Both the position numbers and the translations under genes were made by a program. The notes under the pieces are model-generated. The model searched no databases and had not been told where the DNA came from. It worked only from the letters and a program-made list of their open reading frames with translations. Shown in pieces: positions 6,706 to 16,178 of a stretch of DNA of 64,000 nucleotides. Location of the stretch: contig JBFMFB010000002.1 in the NCBI GenBank assembly GCA_040752115.1, forward strand, positions 1 through 64,000, read 5' to 3'. The stretch is from JBFMFB01 sp040752115 (GTDB lineage: Bacteria > Pseudomonadota > Gammaproteobacteria > Burkholderiales > Sulfuricellaceae). Each line of letters begins with the position of its first letter. Positions within the stretch are counted from its first letter, which is position 1.

Positions 6706-9093
6706 ATGATGAAAGAATATGATTCCAGTAGCATCACAGTGCTAAAAGGCCTGGATGCAGTACGCAAACGCCCCGGCATGTATATAGGCGACACCAGTGA
6801 CGGCACCGGGTTACATCACATGGTTTTCGAGGTGGTGGATAACGCCATCGATGAGGCGTTGGCGGGGTATTGTGACGAAATTCGGGTCACTATTCACAGT
6901 GACAACTCGATTTCCGTCACCGATAACGGGCGCGGAATCCCGACGGATATTCACCCGGAAGAAGGCCGTTCAGCCGCAGAGGTAATTATGACGGTGCTGC
7001 ATGCTGGAGGGAAATTCGATAGTAACGCTTATAAGATATCAGGTGGACTGCACGGCGTTGGTGTGTCGGTGGTCAATGCGTTGTCGGAATGGCTTCGGCT
7101 TACCATTCGCCGTGATGGCAAGGTGCATCAAATGGAATTTAGGCTAGGCGAGCCAGTCGAGCCACTAAAAGAAACCGGGCATACCGAGCGACGTGGTACC
7201 GAGGTGCATTTCATGCCGAGCGTCGAAATTTTTGGCAGCATCGAATTTCACTATGACATCTTGGCCAAACGTTTGCGAGAACTCTCGTTCTTGAACAATG
7301 GCGTCAACATCCTGCTGGTCGACCAGCGGACCGGAAAGGAAGAAAGCTTTGCTTTCAGTGGCGGTGTCAGGGGATTTGTTGAGTATGTCAATCGCAGCAA
7401 GGCCGTGCTACATCCCAATATCTTTTATGCCAGCGGCGAAAAAGACGGTATCGGCGTTGAGATCGCGATGCAGTGGAACGACAGCTACCAGGAATCGGTG
7501 CTCTGTTTTACCAATAATATTCCGCAGCGCGACGGCGGCGCCCATCTGACTGGCTTGCGCACCGCGTTGACGCGTACGCTGAACCAGTACATTGAGGCTA
7601 ACGAATTGGCGAAAAAAGCCAAAGTCGAAACCACGGGCGACGATATGCGCGAAGGCTTGGCAGCGGTGTTGTCAGTCAAGGTTCCAGATCCAAAGTTTTC
7701 TTCGCAAACCAAGGATAAGCTGGTTTCGTCCGAAGTCCGGCCGGTGGTGGAGGAAATCGTCGCGCAGAAATTGGAGGAGTTCCTGCTGGAAAAGCCCGCC
7801 GACGCCAAAACTATCGTCGCCAAAATCGTCGATGCGGCCCGCGCGCGCGAAGCGGCGCGCAAAGCGCGCGATATGACGCGACGCAAGGGGGTGATGGATG
7901 GACTAGGGTTACCCGGCAAGCTGGCCGACTGCCAGGAAAAGGATCCTGCCCTATCCGAGCTTTACTTGGTGGAGGGCGACTCTGCCGGAGGGTCCGCGAA
8001 ACAGGGGCGTGACCGGAAATTTCAGGCTATTCTGCCACTTAAGGGAAAGATACTGAACGTGGAAAGAGCTCGTTTTGACCGGCTGATTTCATCCCAGGAA
8101 ATCGCGACTCTAATCACGGCATTAGGTACCAGCATCGGCAAGGATGAATACAACCCAGACAAATTGCGTTACCACCGCATCATACTGATGACCGACGCAG
8201 ACGTGGACGGCTCACACATCCGGACCTTGTTGCTTACCTTCTTCTATCGCCAGATGCCAGAACTGGTGGAGCGCGGTCATATCTATATTGCCCAGCCGCC
8301 GCTATACAAAGTCAAGCACGGTAAGCAAGAACGCTACCTTAAAGATGAGCACGAGCTCAAGCAATACCTGCTACAGCAGGCGTTGGCCGATGCCCAGCTC
8401 TCCACCGCGGCCGGCAGTCTGCCGTTGAGCAGAGAAGCGCTGGAAGAACTCGCTAAAGAATATTTGTTGGCCGAGGCGGTAATTGAGCGGCTGAGCAGGG
8501 TGATGGATCGCGAGGTGCTGCGCTCAATGCTGAAAAGCATACATCTCGATCTTGCCGATTCGGCCGCAGCGGAGGCGGGTGCTGAGGCTTTGCGCGCTGT
8601 GTTGCCATCGCCCGAGTACCGGGTCGCCACCCACTACGATGACAAAACAGAAGGTTTTCGGCTCGTGGTTTATCGCATCTATCACGGTAATACGCTTACG
8701 ACGTCGATCGATCAGGATTTTCTACAAAGCGGGGATTACGCCCAGTTGCAAAAAACCGCCAACGTATTGCAAGGCCTTCTTGGGCAAGGCGCTGTGATCA
8801 AGCGTGGAGAGCGCCAGCGTCAGGTTGCGGAATTCAGGGAGGCATTGGACTGGCTACTGGAGGAAGTTAAACAGGGATTAGCTATTCAGCGCTACAAGGG
8901 TTTGGGCGAGATGAACCCGGAACAGCTGTGGGAAACCACGATGGACCCAACGGTCCGCCGTCTGCTCAAAGTTCAGATTGAGGATGCAATCGGTGCGGAC
9001 GAAATATTCACCACGTTGATGGGCGATCAAGTCGAGCCGCGCCGCGAGTTTATTGAAAACAATGCTTTGATTGCCCAGAATTTGGATATTTGA
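6706..9093 (+). CDS. gyrB: DNA gyrase subunit B
   Basis: GyrB is the ATPase subunit of the A2B2 gyrase that introduces negative supercoils. The protein has 795 residues. Its N-terminal GHKL ATPase has VDNAIDEALAGYCDE, the DNGRGIP motif and the GGLHGVGVSVVNALS lid. The TOPRIM domain has YLVEGDSAGGSA (near residue 424) and DADVDGSHIRTLLL. The large insert in the TOPRIM region and the C-terminal QRYKGLGEMNPEQLW are typical of Gram-negative GyrB. Two adjacent ATG codons (6706, 6709) are equally possible starts. Codon use becomes more GC-rich toward the 3' end. Confidence 0.98.
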   Translation: MMKEYDSSSITVLKGLDAVRKRPGMYIGDTSDGTGLHHMVFEVVDNAIDEALAGYCDEIRVTIHSDNSISVTDNGRGIPTDIHPEEGRSAAEVIMTVLHAGGKFDSNAYKISGGLHGVGVSVVNALSEWLRLTIRRDGKVHQMEFRLGEPVEPLKETGHTERRGTEVHFMPSVEIFGSIEFHYDILAKRLRELSFLNNGVNILLVDQRTGKEESFAFSGGVRGFVEYVNRSKAVLHPNIFYASGEKDGIGVEIAMQWNDSYQESVLCFTNNIPQRDGGAHLTGLRTALTRTLNQYIEANELAKKAKVETTGDDMREGLAAVLSVKVPDPKFSSQTKDKLVSSEVRPVVEEIVAQKLEEFLLEKPADAKTIVAKIVDAARAREAARKARDMTRRKGVMDGLGLPGKLADCQEKDPALSELYLVEGDSAGGSAKQGRDRKFQAILPLKGKILNVERARFDRLISSQEIATLITALGTSIGKDEYNPDKLRYHRIILMTDADVDGSHIRTLLLTFFYRQMPELVERGHIYIAQPPLYKVKHGKQERYLKDEHELKQYLLQQALADAQLSTAAGSLPLSREALEELAKEYLLAEAVIERLSRVMDREVLRSMLKSIHLDLADSAAAEAGAEALRAVLPSPEYRVATHYDDKTEGFRLVVYRIYHGNTLTTSIDQDFLQSGDYAQLQKTANVLQGLLGQGAVIKRGERQRQVAEFREALDWLLEEVKQGLAIQRYKGLGEMNPEQLWETTMDPTVRRLLKVQIEDAIGADEIFTTLMGDQVEPRREFIENNALIAQNLDI

Positions 9094-9156
9094 GTCTTGT
9101 CGCCACGCTCGTTTCGCGAATGAGAACCTCAAACTTCGTTGAAAGCCGCGCCAGTC

Positions 9157-10305
9157 ATGCCTCTCGTCCGGATGTGGGATATTTTCTGCACGGTAGTGGA
9201 CAACTATGGTGATATCGGAGTCAGCTGGCGACTGGCCCGCCAACTTGCCGTCGAACACAATCTGCAGGTGCGTCTCTGGGTAGACGATCTCCAAGTCTTC
9301 GCCAGAATCTGGCCGGAAATTGATCCGGCACTGTCGATACAATTCAGCCGCGGAGTCGAAATTCGGCATTGGAGTCCAGCCTTTTCCGCCGAAATCCCAG
9401 CGGATGTGGTGGTGGAAGCGTTTGGCTGCAATCTGCCGGAAAGCTATCTGGTAGCAATGGCCGCCAAAGAGCCGCACCCGGTTTGGATAAATCTGGAATA
9501 CCTCAGTGCCGAGGATTGGATTGCCGGCTGTCATGGTCTCGCTTCGCCACATCCGTCGCTACCGCTCGTCAAACATTTTTTTTTCCCGGGATTCGGTTCG
9601 GCGACGGGAGGCCTTCTCGCAGAGTCAGGCTTGGCTGAAACTCGGCGCGCTTTCCAGCACGACCAAACGGCGGTCACCACGTTCTGGCTTTCGCTCGGAT
9701 TACTACCTCCGGAAGCAGACGAAACCGTAACCACTTTGTTTAGTTACGGTAGCCGCCCGATAACCAGCCTCTTGGCTGCATGGGCGAGTGGCGACACCAG
9801 GGTGTTTTGCCTCGTTCCAGAGGGAAACATGCGGCAGGAGGTGGCGTCATTTTTCGGCCAGCGCGAAGCGCGCGCGGGAAGTATTTTCAGAAAAGGGGCA
9901 TTAACTGTTTTTGTATTCCCTTTTTTGGAACAGGACCATTATGACCGTCTCTTGTGGGTGAGCGAGTGCAACTTCGTGCGCGGCGAGGACTCTTTTGTTC
10001 GGGCACAATGGGCGGCCCGACCGATGGTTTGGCAGATATACCCCCAGGAATGCGACGCGCACTGGCCGAAACTGCAGGCGTTTCTGGATTTGTACTGTGT
10101 CGGCCTGCCGCGGGATGCGGCTGCCGATCTCCGGCGTTTCTGGGAAAGCTGGAATCGCGGCAAGTGCGCCGGCGCAACTTGGCAGCAATACTGGCGTCAC
10201 AGGAATATTTTGGAACAACACGCGCAGCAATGGGTCGACCACTGGCTTGGCCAGAACGATTTGGCAACGAATTTAGTGCATTTTTGCGAAAAAGTGCTAG
10301 AATAG
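9157..10305 (+). CDS. earP: EF-P arginine-32 rhamnosyltransferase EarP
   Basis: EarP transfers rhamnose from dTDP-beta-L-rhamnose to Arg32 of elongation factor P, which activates EF-P in beta- and some gammaproteobacteria. The protein begins MWDIFCTVVDNYGDIGVSWR, a very well conserved EarP N-terminus with the catalytic-region Asp residues and the NYGDIG turn. The C-terminal half carries the family stretch FVRGEDSFVRAQWAARPMVWQIYPQ. I place the start at the ATG at 9157. The ATG at 9172 would begin exactly at MWDIF, and a TTG at 9139 is also open. It is followed after 44 bp by its substrate gene efp, the diagnostic pairing. Confidence 0.95.
   Translation: MPLVRMWDIFCTVVDNYGDIGVSWRLARQLAVEHNLQVRLWVDDLQVFARIWPEIDPALSIQFSRGVEIRHWSPAFSAEIPADVVVEAFGCNLPESYLVAMAAKEPHPVWINLEYLSAEDWIAGCHGLASPHPSLPLVKHFFFPGFGSATGGLLAESGLAETRRAFQHDQTAVTTFWLSLGLLPPEADETVTTLFSYGSRPITSLLAAWASGDTRVFCLVPEGNMRQEVASFFGQREARAGSIFRKGALTVFVFPFLEQDHYDRLLWVSECNFVRGEDSFVRAQWAARPMVWQIYPQECDAHWPKLQAFLDLYCVGLPRDAAADLRRFWESWNRGKCAGATWQQYWRHRNILEQHAQQWVDHWLGQNDLATNLVHFCEKVLE
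10295..10303 (+). promoter_or_regulatory. Possible extended -10 promoter for efp
   Basis: TGCTAGAAT fits an extended -10 element (TGn plus TAGAAT, one change from TATAAT). It lies inside the last codons of earP, about 46 bp upstream of the efp start. No good -35 hexamer is at the right spacing, as is common for extended -10 promoters. Confidence 0.35.
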
Positions 10306-10349
10306 CCCGTTTTTTTTCCGCATCCGAAATTTATACCGCAGGACGAAGC

Positions 10350-10910
10350 ATGAAAACCGCACAGGAAGTACGCGCAGGCAATGTAATCATGATCGGCAAT
10401 GACCCGATGGTCGTTCAGAAGGCCGAATACAACAAATCCGGCCGGAACGCATCCGTGGTCAAGATGAAACTCAAGAATCTGCTAACGGGTTCGCCGAGCG
10501 AGGCTGTGTACCGGGCGGATGACAAGTTCGAGACGGTTGTCCTTGATCGTAAGGAAGTTACCTACTCCTACTTTGCTGATCCGATGTATGTGTTCATGGA
10601 CGCCGAATACAACCAGTATGAAGTGGAAAAAGACAATATGGGGGATGCCCTTAACTACCTGGAGGATGGCTTGGCCTGCGAGGTGGTTTTCTACCGGGAC
10701 AAACCTATTTCCGTTGAACTGCCGAATTCTGTTGTGCGCGAGATCGTCTACACCGAACCCGCAGTCCGCGGCGATACTTCAGGCAAAGTGATGAAACCAG
10801 CCCGGATCGCTACCGGTTTTGAACTGCCTGTGGCGCTGTTCTGCGAGATTGGCGACAAGATAGAAATCGATACGCGCACGGGTGAATTCAAGCGCCGCGT
10901 AGCAGCCTGA
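10350..10910 (+). CDS. efp: Elongation factor P (arginine-32 type)
   Basis: EF-P binds between the ribosomal P and E sites and relieves stalling at polyproline. The protein has 186 residues in three beta-barrel domains. The loop that reaches the peptidyl-transferase centre reads NKSGRNAS, so residue 32 is arginine rather than the lysine of the EpmA/B-modified type. That matches EarP just upstream. The C-terminal signature GDKIEIDTRTGEFKRR is present. A longer in-frame opening exists upstream but overlaps earP. The ATG at 10350 with GGACGA upstream gives the conserved N-terminus MKTAQEVRAGNVI. Confidence 0.97.
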   Translation: MKTAQEVRAGNVIMIGNDPMVVQKAEYNKSGRNASVVKMKLKNLLTGSPSEAVYRADDKFETVVLDRKEVTYSYFADPMYVFMDAEYNQYEVEKDNMGDALNYLEDGLACEVVFYRDKPISVELPNSVVREIVYTEPAVRGDTSGKVMKPARIATGFELPVALFCEIGDKIEIDTRTGEFKRRVAA

Positions 10911-10930
10911 CGACGGAAGGTAATTCGCCG

Positions 10931-10972
10931 AAAGGCGCATGGACCGGAATTACCGGCTCATGCGCCTTTTTT
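10931..10972 (+). terminator. Rho-independent terminator after efp
   Basis: The 11-bp stem AAAGGCGCATG (10931-10941) pairs with CATGCGCCTTT (10959-10969), with a further CCGG/CCGG inner stem, and ends in a run of six T on the plus strand. It closes the earP-efp unit. topA converges from the other side 44 bp away. Confidence 0.85.
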
Positions 10973-11015
10973 ATTTATGGCAAGAAGACAAGCTGTTCTG
11001 GGGGTGGCACAAGTA

Positions 11016-13298
11016 TCAGGTTGCTGGCACCAGCTGCTCGATAAAACCGCATTCTTTTTGTGGACAGACTTTTTCTGTGCCGCGACGCTTGGTCGTCTTG
11101 AGCGTCAGGATGGGCCAACCGCACTTCGGGCAGGGCTCGTTGAGAGGGGGATTCCAGACTGCATATTTGCATTTAGGATAAGCACCGCAGGAATAGAACA
11201 GTTTGCCATAGCGGCTCTTGCGTTCGATCAGGGTGGCCTGCTTGCACTCGGGGCAAGTTACCCCGGTGTCCTTGGGTTTTTCCAGGGGTTCGATGAATTT
11301 GCACTTGGGATAGCCGGTGCATCCAATGAACCGGCCGTAGGGGCCGGTTTTTATGACAAGTGCGCTATTGCAGAGGGGACAAGTGCGGCCTTCGACGATT
11401 TCGGCCTCCTCCGGCGCCGCACTGTCGCCATCCAGGTTGCGTGTGTAGTCGCAATCCGGATAGCCGGTGCACCCAATAAATTTGCCGCGTTTGCCGAGCC
11501 GGATTGCAATGGGCTTGCCGCATTTCGGGCAGGCTTCGTCCAGCAGTTCTTGAGTAACGTTTTTGCGTTCGACGTTCTTTTTCTCTTCCACCTGGTGCGA
11601 AAACCCCTTCCAGAAATCGCTCAGCACGGGGATCCATTCCCGCTTGCCGGTGGATATCTGATCAAGCTGGTCTTCCAGCTTGGCAGTGAAGTCGTAGTCC
11701 ACGTACCGGGTGAAATGCTCGGTCAGGAATTTGTTGACTACCTCGCCAACGTCGGTGGGCACGAAGCGTTTTTTGTCGAGCACCACGTAATCGCGGGCCT
11801 GGAGAGTGCTGATGATGCTGGCATAGGTGGAGGGCCTGCCGATGCCGTACTCCTCCAACGCTTTGACCAGGCTGGCTTCGGAATAGCGGGGCGGGGGTTG
11901 GGTGAAGTGCTGCTCGCCGTAGAGCTTGTCGATTGGCACCTGTTCACCGACTTCCAGCAAAGGCAGCTTCGCTTCGCCCTCCTCTTCCCGGTCATCTTCG
12001 CCTTCCTGATATACGGCGATGAAACCGGCGAAAACCAGCACCTGGCCGCTGGCACGGAACAGATTTTCCTCGCTGCCGACGCTTAAATCCAGGCTCACCA
12101 GATTGAACTTGGCCGGGCTCATCTGGCACGCCAGGGTGCGCTTCCAGATCATTTCGTACAGCCTGACCTGATCTGCAGTCAGATAATCGCGCACGCTTTG
12201 CGGCGTGCGCAGGATCGACGTGGGGCGAATCGCTTCGTGCGCTTCCTGGGCGTTTTTCGACTTGTTCTTGTAGGCAATCGCTGTCTTGGGCAGATAGGCG
12301 GCATCGAAGTTGGCGCCAATATAGCCGCGGATCTCTTCCAGCGCCTCATTGGCGAGGTTGACCGAATCGGTGCGCATGTAAGTAATCAAACCTTCTGTGG
12401 CACCGCCGATGTCTACGCCTTCGTACAACTGTTGGGCGACCTTCATGGTGCGGTCGGTGGAGAAGCCGAGCTTGCGCACTGCTTCCTGTTGCAGCGTGGA
12501 AGTGGTGAACGGTGCCGCGGGTTGACGCTGCTTGCTTTTCTTCTCGACTTTGACGACAGTCGCTTTATTCCCACTTTGTTGTGCCAGAAATTTGAGAATT
12601 TCATCCTGCTGCGCAGCGTTGCCGATGCTGAATTGGGTCAGTTTTTCGCCCCGGTACTGGAACAGCTTGGCGCCAAATTTTTGACCTCCCTTGTGGCTGT
12701 CGAGATGAATGCTCCAGTACTCCTGGGTCTTGAACGCCTTGATTTCGTTTTCGCGCTCGACAATCAGGCGCAGCGCAGGGCTTTGTACTCGTCCGGCAGA
12801 CAGGCCGCGACGTATCTTTCGCCACAGAAGCGGGGAAAGATTGAAACCGACCAAATAATCCAGCGCCCGTCTTGCCTGTTGGGCATTGACCAAGGGCAAG
12901 GAGATATCGCGCGGCTCTGCCACTGCGGCCTGGACTGCGGATTGGGTAATTTCATGAAATACCACGCGTTTTATGCTTTTGTTTTTGGGCAGTTTTTTTG
13001 ATTTCAGGATCTCAGCGAGATGCCAGGCGATCGCCTCCCCCTCGCGGTCCGGGTCAGTCGCCAGGAAGATGGAATCCGCCGCCTTTGCCGCTTTGGCGAT
13101 CGCCTCCACGTGCTTGACGTTGCGCTCGATGAGCTCGTACTTCATGGCAAAGTCATGCGCAGTGTCCACGGCCCCCTGTTTTGGCACCAAATCGCGGACA
13201 TGGCCGTAAGAGGCAAGAATTTCGAAATCATTGCCAAGATATTTTTTTAGCGTCTTGGCTTTGGAGGGGGATTCGACGATCAGCAGAGAGGAAGCCAT
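11016..13298 (-). CDS. topA: DNA topoisomerase I
   Basis: TopA is a type IA enzyme that relaxes negative supercoils through a 5'-phosphotyrosine link. The protein has 760 residues. An N-terminal TOPRIM domain has the acidic cluster in TDPDREGEAIAWH (81-93). The catalytic tyrosine is Tyr307 in LITYMRTDS. The C-terminal third carries four Cys4 zinc-ribbon repeats: CPKCGKPIAIR, CPLCNSALVIK, CPECKQATLIE and CPKCGWPILTL, each followed by a second Cys pair. The length is below that of E. coli TopA (865), as usual for betaproteobacteria. It heads a minus-strand block with smg and dprA upstream, though an 86-bp gap separates it from smg. Confidence 0.97.
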   Translation of the reverse strand: MASSLLIVESPSKAKTLKKYLGNDFEILASYGHVRDLVPKQGAVDTAHDFAMKYELIERNVKHVEAIAKAAKAADSIFLATDPDREGEAIAWHLAEILKSKKLPKNKSIKRVVFHEITQSAVQAAVAEPRDISLPLVNAQQARRALDYLVGFNLSPLLWRKIRRGLSAGRVQSPALRLIVERENEIKAFKTQEYWSIHLDSHKGGQKFGAKLFQYRGEKLTQFSIGNAAQQDEILKFLAQQSGNKATVVKVEKKSKQRQPAAPFTTSTLQQEAVRKLGFSTDRTMKVAQQLYEGVDIGGATEGLITYMRTDSVNLANEALEEIRGYIGANFDAAYLPKTAIAYKNKSKNAQEAHEAIRPTSILRTPQSVRDYLTADQVRLYEMIWKRTLACQMSPAKFNLVSLDLSVGSEENLFRASGQVLVFAGFIAVYQEGEDDREEEGEAKLPLLEVGEQVPIDKLYGEQHFTQPPPRYSEASLVKALEEYGIGRPSTYASIISTLQARDYVVLDKKRFVPTDVGEVVNKFLTEHFTRYVDYDFTAKLEDQLDQISTGKREWIPVLSDFWKGFSHQVEEKKNVERKNVTQELLDEACPKCGKPIAIRLGKRGKFIGCTGYPDCDYTRNLDGDSAAPEEAEIVEGRTCPLCNSALVIKTGPYGRFIGCTGYPKCKFIEPLEKPKDTGVTCPECKQATLIERKSRYGKLFYSCGAYPKCKYAVWNPPLNEPCPKCGWPILTLKTTKRRGTEKVCPQKECGFIEQLVPAT

Positions 13299-13384
13299 AA
13301 GGTATGGAAACTATTAGGTGGAGCACATTGTTGATTAACGGGAGAAAGCCGCCGCGGAAACGCGGCGCGGTCGGGCAGGAAATA

Positions 13385-13855
13385 TCAGTGCATTTGCTGA
13401 GCGCTGTCGCCGAACAGCTGGTCTTCCAGAAATAGGTACTCCTGTGCTTGGCCCTGACTCCACAGCACGATGAGGACGATCCATTTGACTTGCTCCAGCG
13501 ACACGTCCTGATCATTCAAGGCCATGACGCGGTCAATCACCCATTCGCGCTGGACCGGCTTAAGTATCCCCGACCCTTCCAAGAAGGCGAGAAAACCCCG
13601 GCTCTCCATATTGATTTTTTTCAGCTCATTTTCCGCATAGCAGCGCACTGAGCGACTCTCCGCCAGGCTTGCCGGATATGGGTTTTGGTAGAGGCTCTCC
13701 AGACCGCTCAGCCAATCGAAGGCAAGGTCAATCTCGGCGCTGTCAAAACCTGCTGCAGAAAGCTCGCGCTCGAGCGTGCCGTGATCCGGATGGAGATCCG
13801 CTTCAAAATAGTTTTCAAAAAGATAGACTAAAACATCAAACATGGGTGCTTTCAT
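13385..13855 (-). CDS. smg: Smg family protein (DUF494)
   Basis: A 156-residue acidic protein that matches Smg, a conserved proteobacterial protein of unknown function almost always next to dprA and often near topA, def and fmt. Recognisable parts are MFDVLVYLFENYFEAD at the N-terminus, the RCYAENELKKINMESRGFL centre and VKWIVLIVLWSQG near the end. The ATG at 13855 gives MKAPMFDVL. The family usually starts at MFDVL, so the ATG at 13843 is a good alternative. No enzymatic motif is visible. It lies between dprA and topA in the same direction. Confidence 0.9.
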   Translation of the reverse strand: MKAPMFDVLVYLFENYFEADLHPDHGTLERELSAAGFDSAEIDLAFDWLSGLESLYQNPYPASLAESRSVRCYAENELKKINMESRGFLAFLEGSGILKPVQREWVIDRVMALNDQDVSLEQVKWIVLIVLWSQGQAQEYLFLEDQLFGDSAQQMH

Positions 13856-13931
13856 TCTCTGGCGTGTGCTGGGCGCTCAGTGTCTTCCGTACAGTCCCTT
13901 GCGTTCGGGATGCGCGGTTGTGATTATTACC

Positions 13932-15017
13932 CTAGCTGACGCGCTGGTACAGGCCGCCTGGCAGGCTTGCGATGCGGCCTTCCAGCTCCATTTTTAACAG
14001 CATGGCGCAAACAGTTTCGGCCGTCAAGCCGCACTCCGCGGAGAGGGAATCGATGTCGCGCGCCTCGTGGCCAAGGCTGGTAAGCAGCCGAATTTCTTCG
14101 GTTGTAGCACTATCCGCAGCTGGGACAGGCTTGACACCGCTAACCGAAATCCCCATGTCTTCCAGAATTTCCTGCGCGCTTTCCACCAGCTTGGCGCCTT
14201 GCTTGATCAGCGCATGACACCCTTTCGACAACGGAGAATGGATCGATCCCGGGATGGCGAACACCTCCCTGCCCTGTTCTGCCGCTAGCCGCGCCGTGAT
14301 CAGGGAGCCACTCTGCAATGCGGCTTCAACCACCAGGCAACCGCGCGACAATCCGCTGATGATGCGATTGCGCCGGGGGAAATTTTCCGCTTTCGACGGC
14401 GTTCCCAGCGGCAACTCGGAAACCAGCGCGCCGCACTCGGCGAGCTCGTGCGCCAAAGCGCGGTGCCGGGAAGGATAAACGATATCAAGACCTGTACCGA
14501 CGACGGCGATGCTGCTGGCTGCTCCGGCCAACCCGCCACGGTGGGCGGCGCCGTCAATTCCCAGAGCCAGTCCGCTCACGATGCACAGCCCGCTATCGCT
14601 TAGGTGCCTGGCGAATATTTCCGCGTTTTTTACTCCCTGCGGCGTGGCGTTGCGGCTGCCGACGACAGCCAGCGCGGGCCGGCTCAGCAGCTCACGGCGG
14701 CCCTTGAGATACAGCAGCGGCGGCGGATCCGGAATCTCTAGCAGGGCGCGCGGATAGTCGGCGTCGGCCAGGGTGATCAGATGGTTGGCCGGGTCTTCGA
14801 TCCACTCCAGGAACGGCGCGACGGTCGCCGGCTCGAAGCCTTGGCTGATGGCGCGGGCGACGGGCTCGCGCACCACTTGGCGCAGTGCGCCGTAGCCTGC
14901 GCTGAAAATGTGGATCGGCTCGCCGAAAGCGCGCAGCAAGCAACGGAAGGACTCACCTCCCAGTCCGGGAATCAAGGCAAGCGCGACCCAGGAGGCGGTA
15001 TCAGGATGGATGCTCAA
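13932..15017 (-). CDS. dprA: DNA-processing protein DprA
   Basis: DprA binds incoming single-stranded DNA during natural transformation and loads RecA. It is also kept in non-competent bacteria. The protein has 361 residues. An N-terminal HhH/SAM-like region is followed by a Rossmann-like core with VVGSRNATPQG, GLALGIDGAAHRGGL, the EQGREVFAIPGSIHSPLSKG segment, and ALIKQGAKLVESAQEIL. The C-terminal 60 residues form the winged-helix DML1-like domain (ETVCAMLLKMELEGRIASLPGGLYQR). Its start overlaps the stop of the LysM gene by 4 bp, so the two are translationally coupled. Confidence 0.96.
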   Translation of the reverse strand: MSIHPDTASWVALALIPGLGGESFRCLLRAFGEPIHIFSAGYGALRQVVREPVARAISQGFEPATVAPFLEWIEDPANHLITLADADYPRALLEIPDPPPLLYLKGRRELLSRPALAVVGSRNATPQGVKNAEIFARHLSDSGLCIVSGLALGIDGAAHRGGLAGAASSIAVVGTGLDIVYPSRHRALAHELAECGALVSELPLGTPSKAENFPRRNRIISGLSRGCLVVEAALQSGSLITARLAAEQGREVFAIPGSIHSPLSKGCHALIKQGAKLVESAQEILEDMGISVSGVKPVPAADSATTEEIRLLTSLGHEARDIDSLSAECGLTAETVCAMLLKMELEGRIASLPGGLYQRVS

Positions 15018-16045
15018 GGGTTCCTGGCCACGTCCAGCAAATAGACCGGGCGAGAAACTTGCATTACCAACGCATAGGAAACCCGATCGAAAACGCGATA
15101 GACGAAAATCAGGCCGGTACGTGTGTCGGGCAGGTTGACTCCTTCCTTGGTGGTTTGGCCCTTGCGATAGACCGCCAGAACGTGCCCCTCCTCCAGGCTG
15201 TCCCGGCGGCCCTTGTTGAGAACCACCGTAGCGTATTGCCCCACCTCCGCCACACCCTCATATGCAGAAATCACCCGTCCGCTGATGGAATGCTCCGGCG
15301 CGTGAGGAATGTATTTGAAAACCTCCGTTTCGGCCGCAGGAACCAACCGGTCCCTGAAATTAACTTCCTTGGCAGCCTTGGTGATCAAGATGGTTTGGGG
15401 ATTGCCGGACTCAACCGTGCGGGCTTCCCCAATGTATTCCGCCTCATGGCCTAGGACCTCGCCGCTATCGGGATCGGCAAGCACTTTCCCGGGGCGGACA
15501 ATCTTCCAGCTGGATGCCCTGGTTTCTTCCGGGGCGACCGCATAGGCTTTGTCTCCGGCACCCATCACAACCCGGCCTTCTTCTTCCGCCGCGACAATGA
15601 AGGGAGCCATACTCAAGGCATCTTCTTCGAGCACCAGCGGCTGACTAAGAAACGGGCCGATCGCGGCAGGGGGAATGCTGGGAACTGCCTGTGTTTCCAT
15701 TGCTTCAGTGCGGACTTTCGGCGTGAGCTTTTCGGCGGGAAGCGAAGCGTCGGCCATTTCTTTCTTGACCAATCGCAGTTGCGGGGAGTCACCGGTGGTA
15801 TCCAGCACGATCAGGTCGCCAGGGTAAATCAGATGAGGGTTCCTGATCTGCTCCCGGTTCATTTTCCAGATTTCCGGCCACCGCCAAGGTTCTTTGAGGA
15901 AGCGGCCGGAAATGCCCCAAAGGGTATCGCCTTTAACGACGATATATTGCGCAGGAGGGTCATCCTGCAACCGAAGCTCGTCTGCCAGTGCCGGCCAAGA
16001 AAGTAGGCCGGGAACGAAAAGCAAAGCTATAATATTTTTGCGCAT
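15014..16045 (-). CDS. LysM domain-containing secreted protein
   Basis: A 343-residue exported protein. Residues 1-21 (MRKNIIALLFVPGLLSWPALA) are a clear Sec signal peptide. The mature N-terminus holds a LysM domain (about 33-83, YIVVKGDTLWGISGRFLKEPWRWPEIWKMN... NPHLIYPGDLIVL), which binds peptidoglycan glycan strands. The rest has no catalytic motif that I recognise. The gene stands upstream of dprA with a 4-bp overlap and divergently from def, an arrangement common in betaproteobacteria. A role in the cell envelope is likely; nothing more specific can be read. Confidence 0.85.
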   Translation of the reverse strand: MRKNIIALLFVPGLLSWPALADELRLQDDPPAQYIVVKGDTLWGISGRFLKEPWRWPEIWKMNREQIRNPHLIYPGDLIVLDTTGDSPQLRLVKKEMADASLPAEKLTPKVRTEAMETQAVPSIPPAAIGPFLSQPLVLEEDALSMAPFIVAAEEEGRVVMGAGDKAYAVAPEETRASSWKIVRPGKVLADPDSGEVLGHEAEYIGEARTVESGNPQTILITKAAKEVNFRDRLVPAAETEVFKYIPHAPEHSISGRVISAYEGVAEVGQYATVVLNKGRRDSLEEGHVLAVYRKGQTTKEGVNLPDTRTGLIFVYRVFDRVSYALVMQVSRPVYLLDVARNP

Positions 16046-16178
16046 GGATTGCTCCCAGCGATGAAAGAAACTTTTTATCGCGATCGATACCTAACCGCTC
16101 CAAAACAAACTGCGAGCGGCAAATGGCTCAAGGTTTGGATTAAATTCTGCAGGTAATTGATTAACTACGCAAGTTTTT

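Noticed and set aside
9954..10910. Longer EF-P with an N-terminal extension
   Set aside because: The extension lies in the earP coding region in another frame. The ATG at 10350 gives the conserved N-terminus and places Arg at position 32.
13350..13367. Stem CGCCGCG/CGCGGCG with a GAAA loop between smg and topA as a terminator
   Set aside because: No T-run on the minus strand after the stem, and both genes run the same way. It may be only a GC-rich hairpin.
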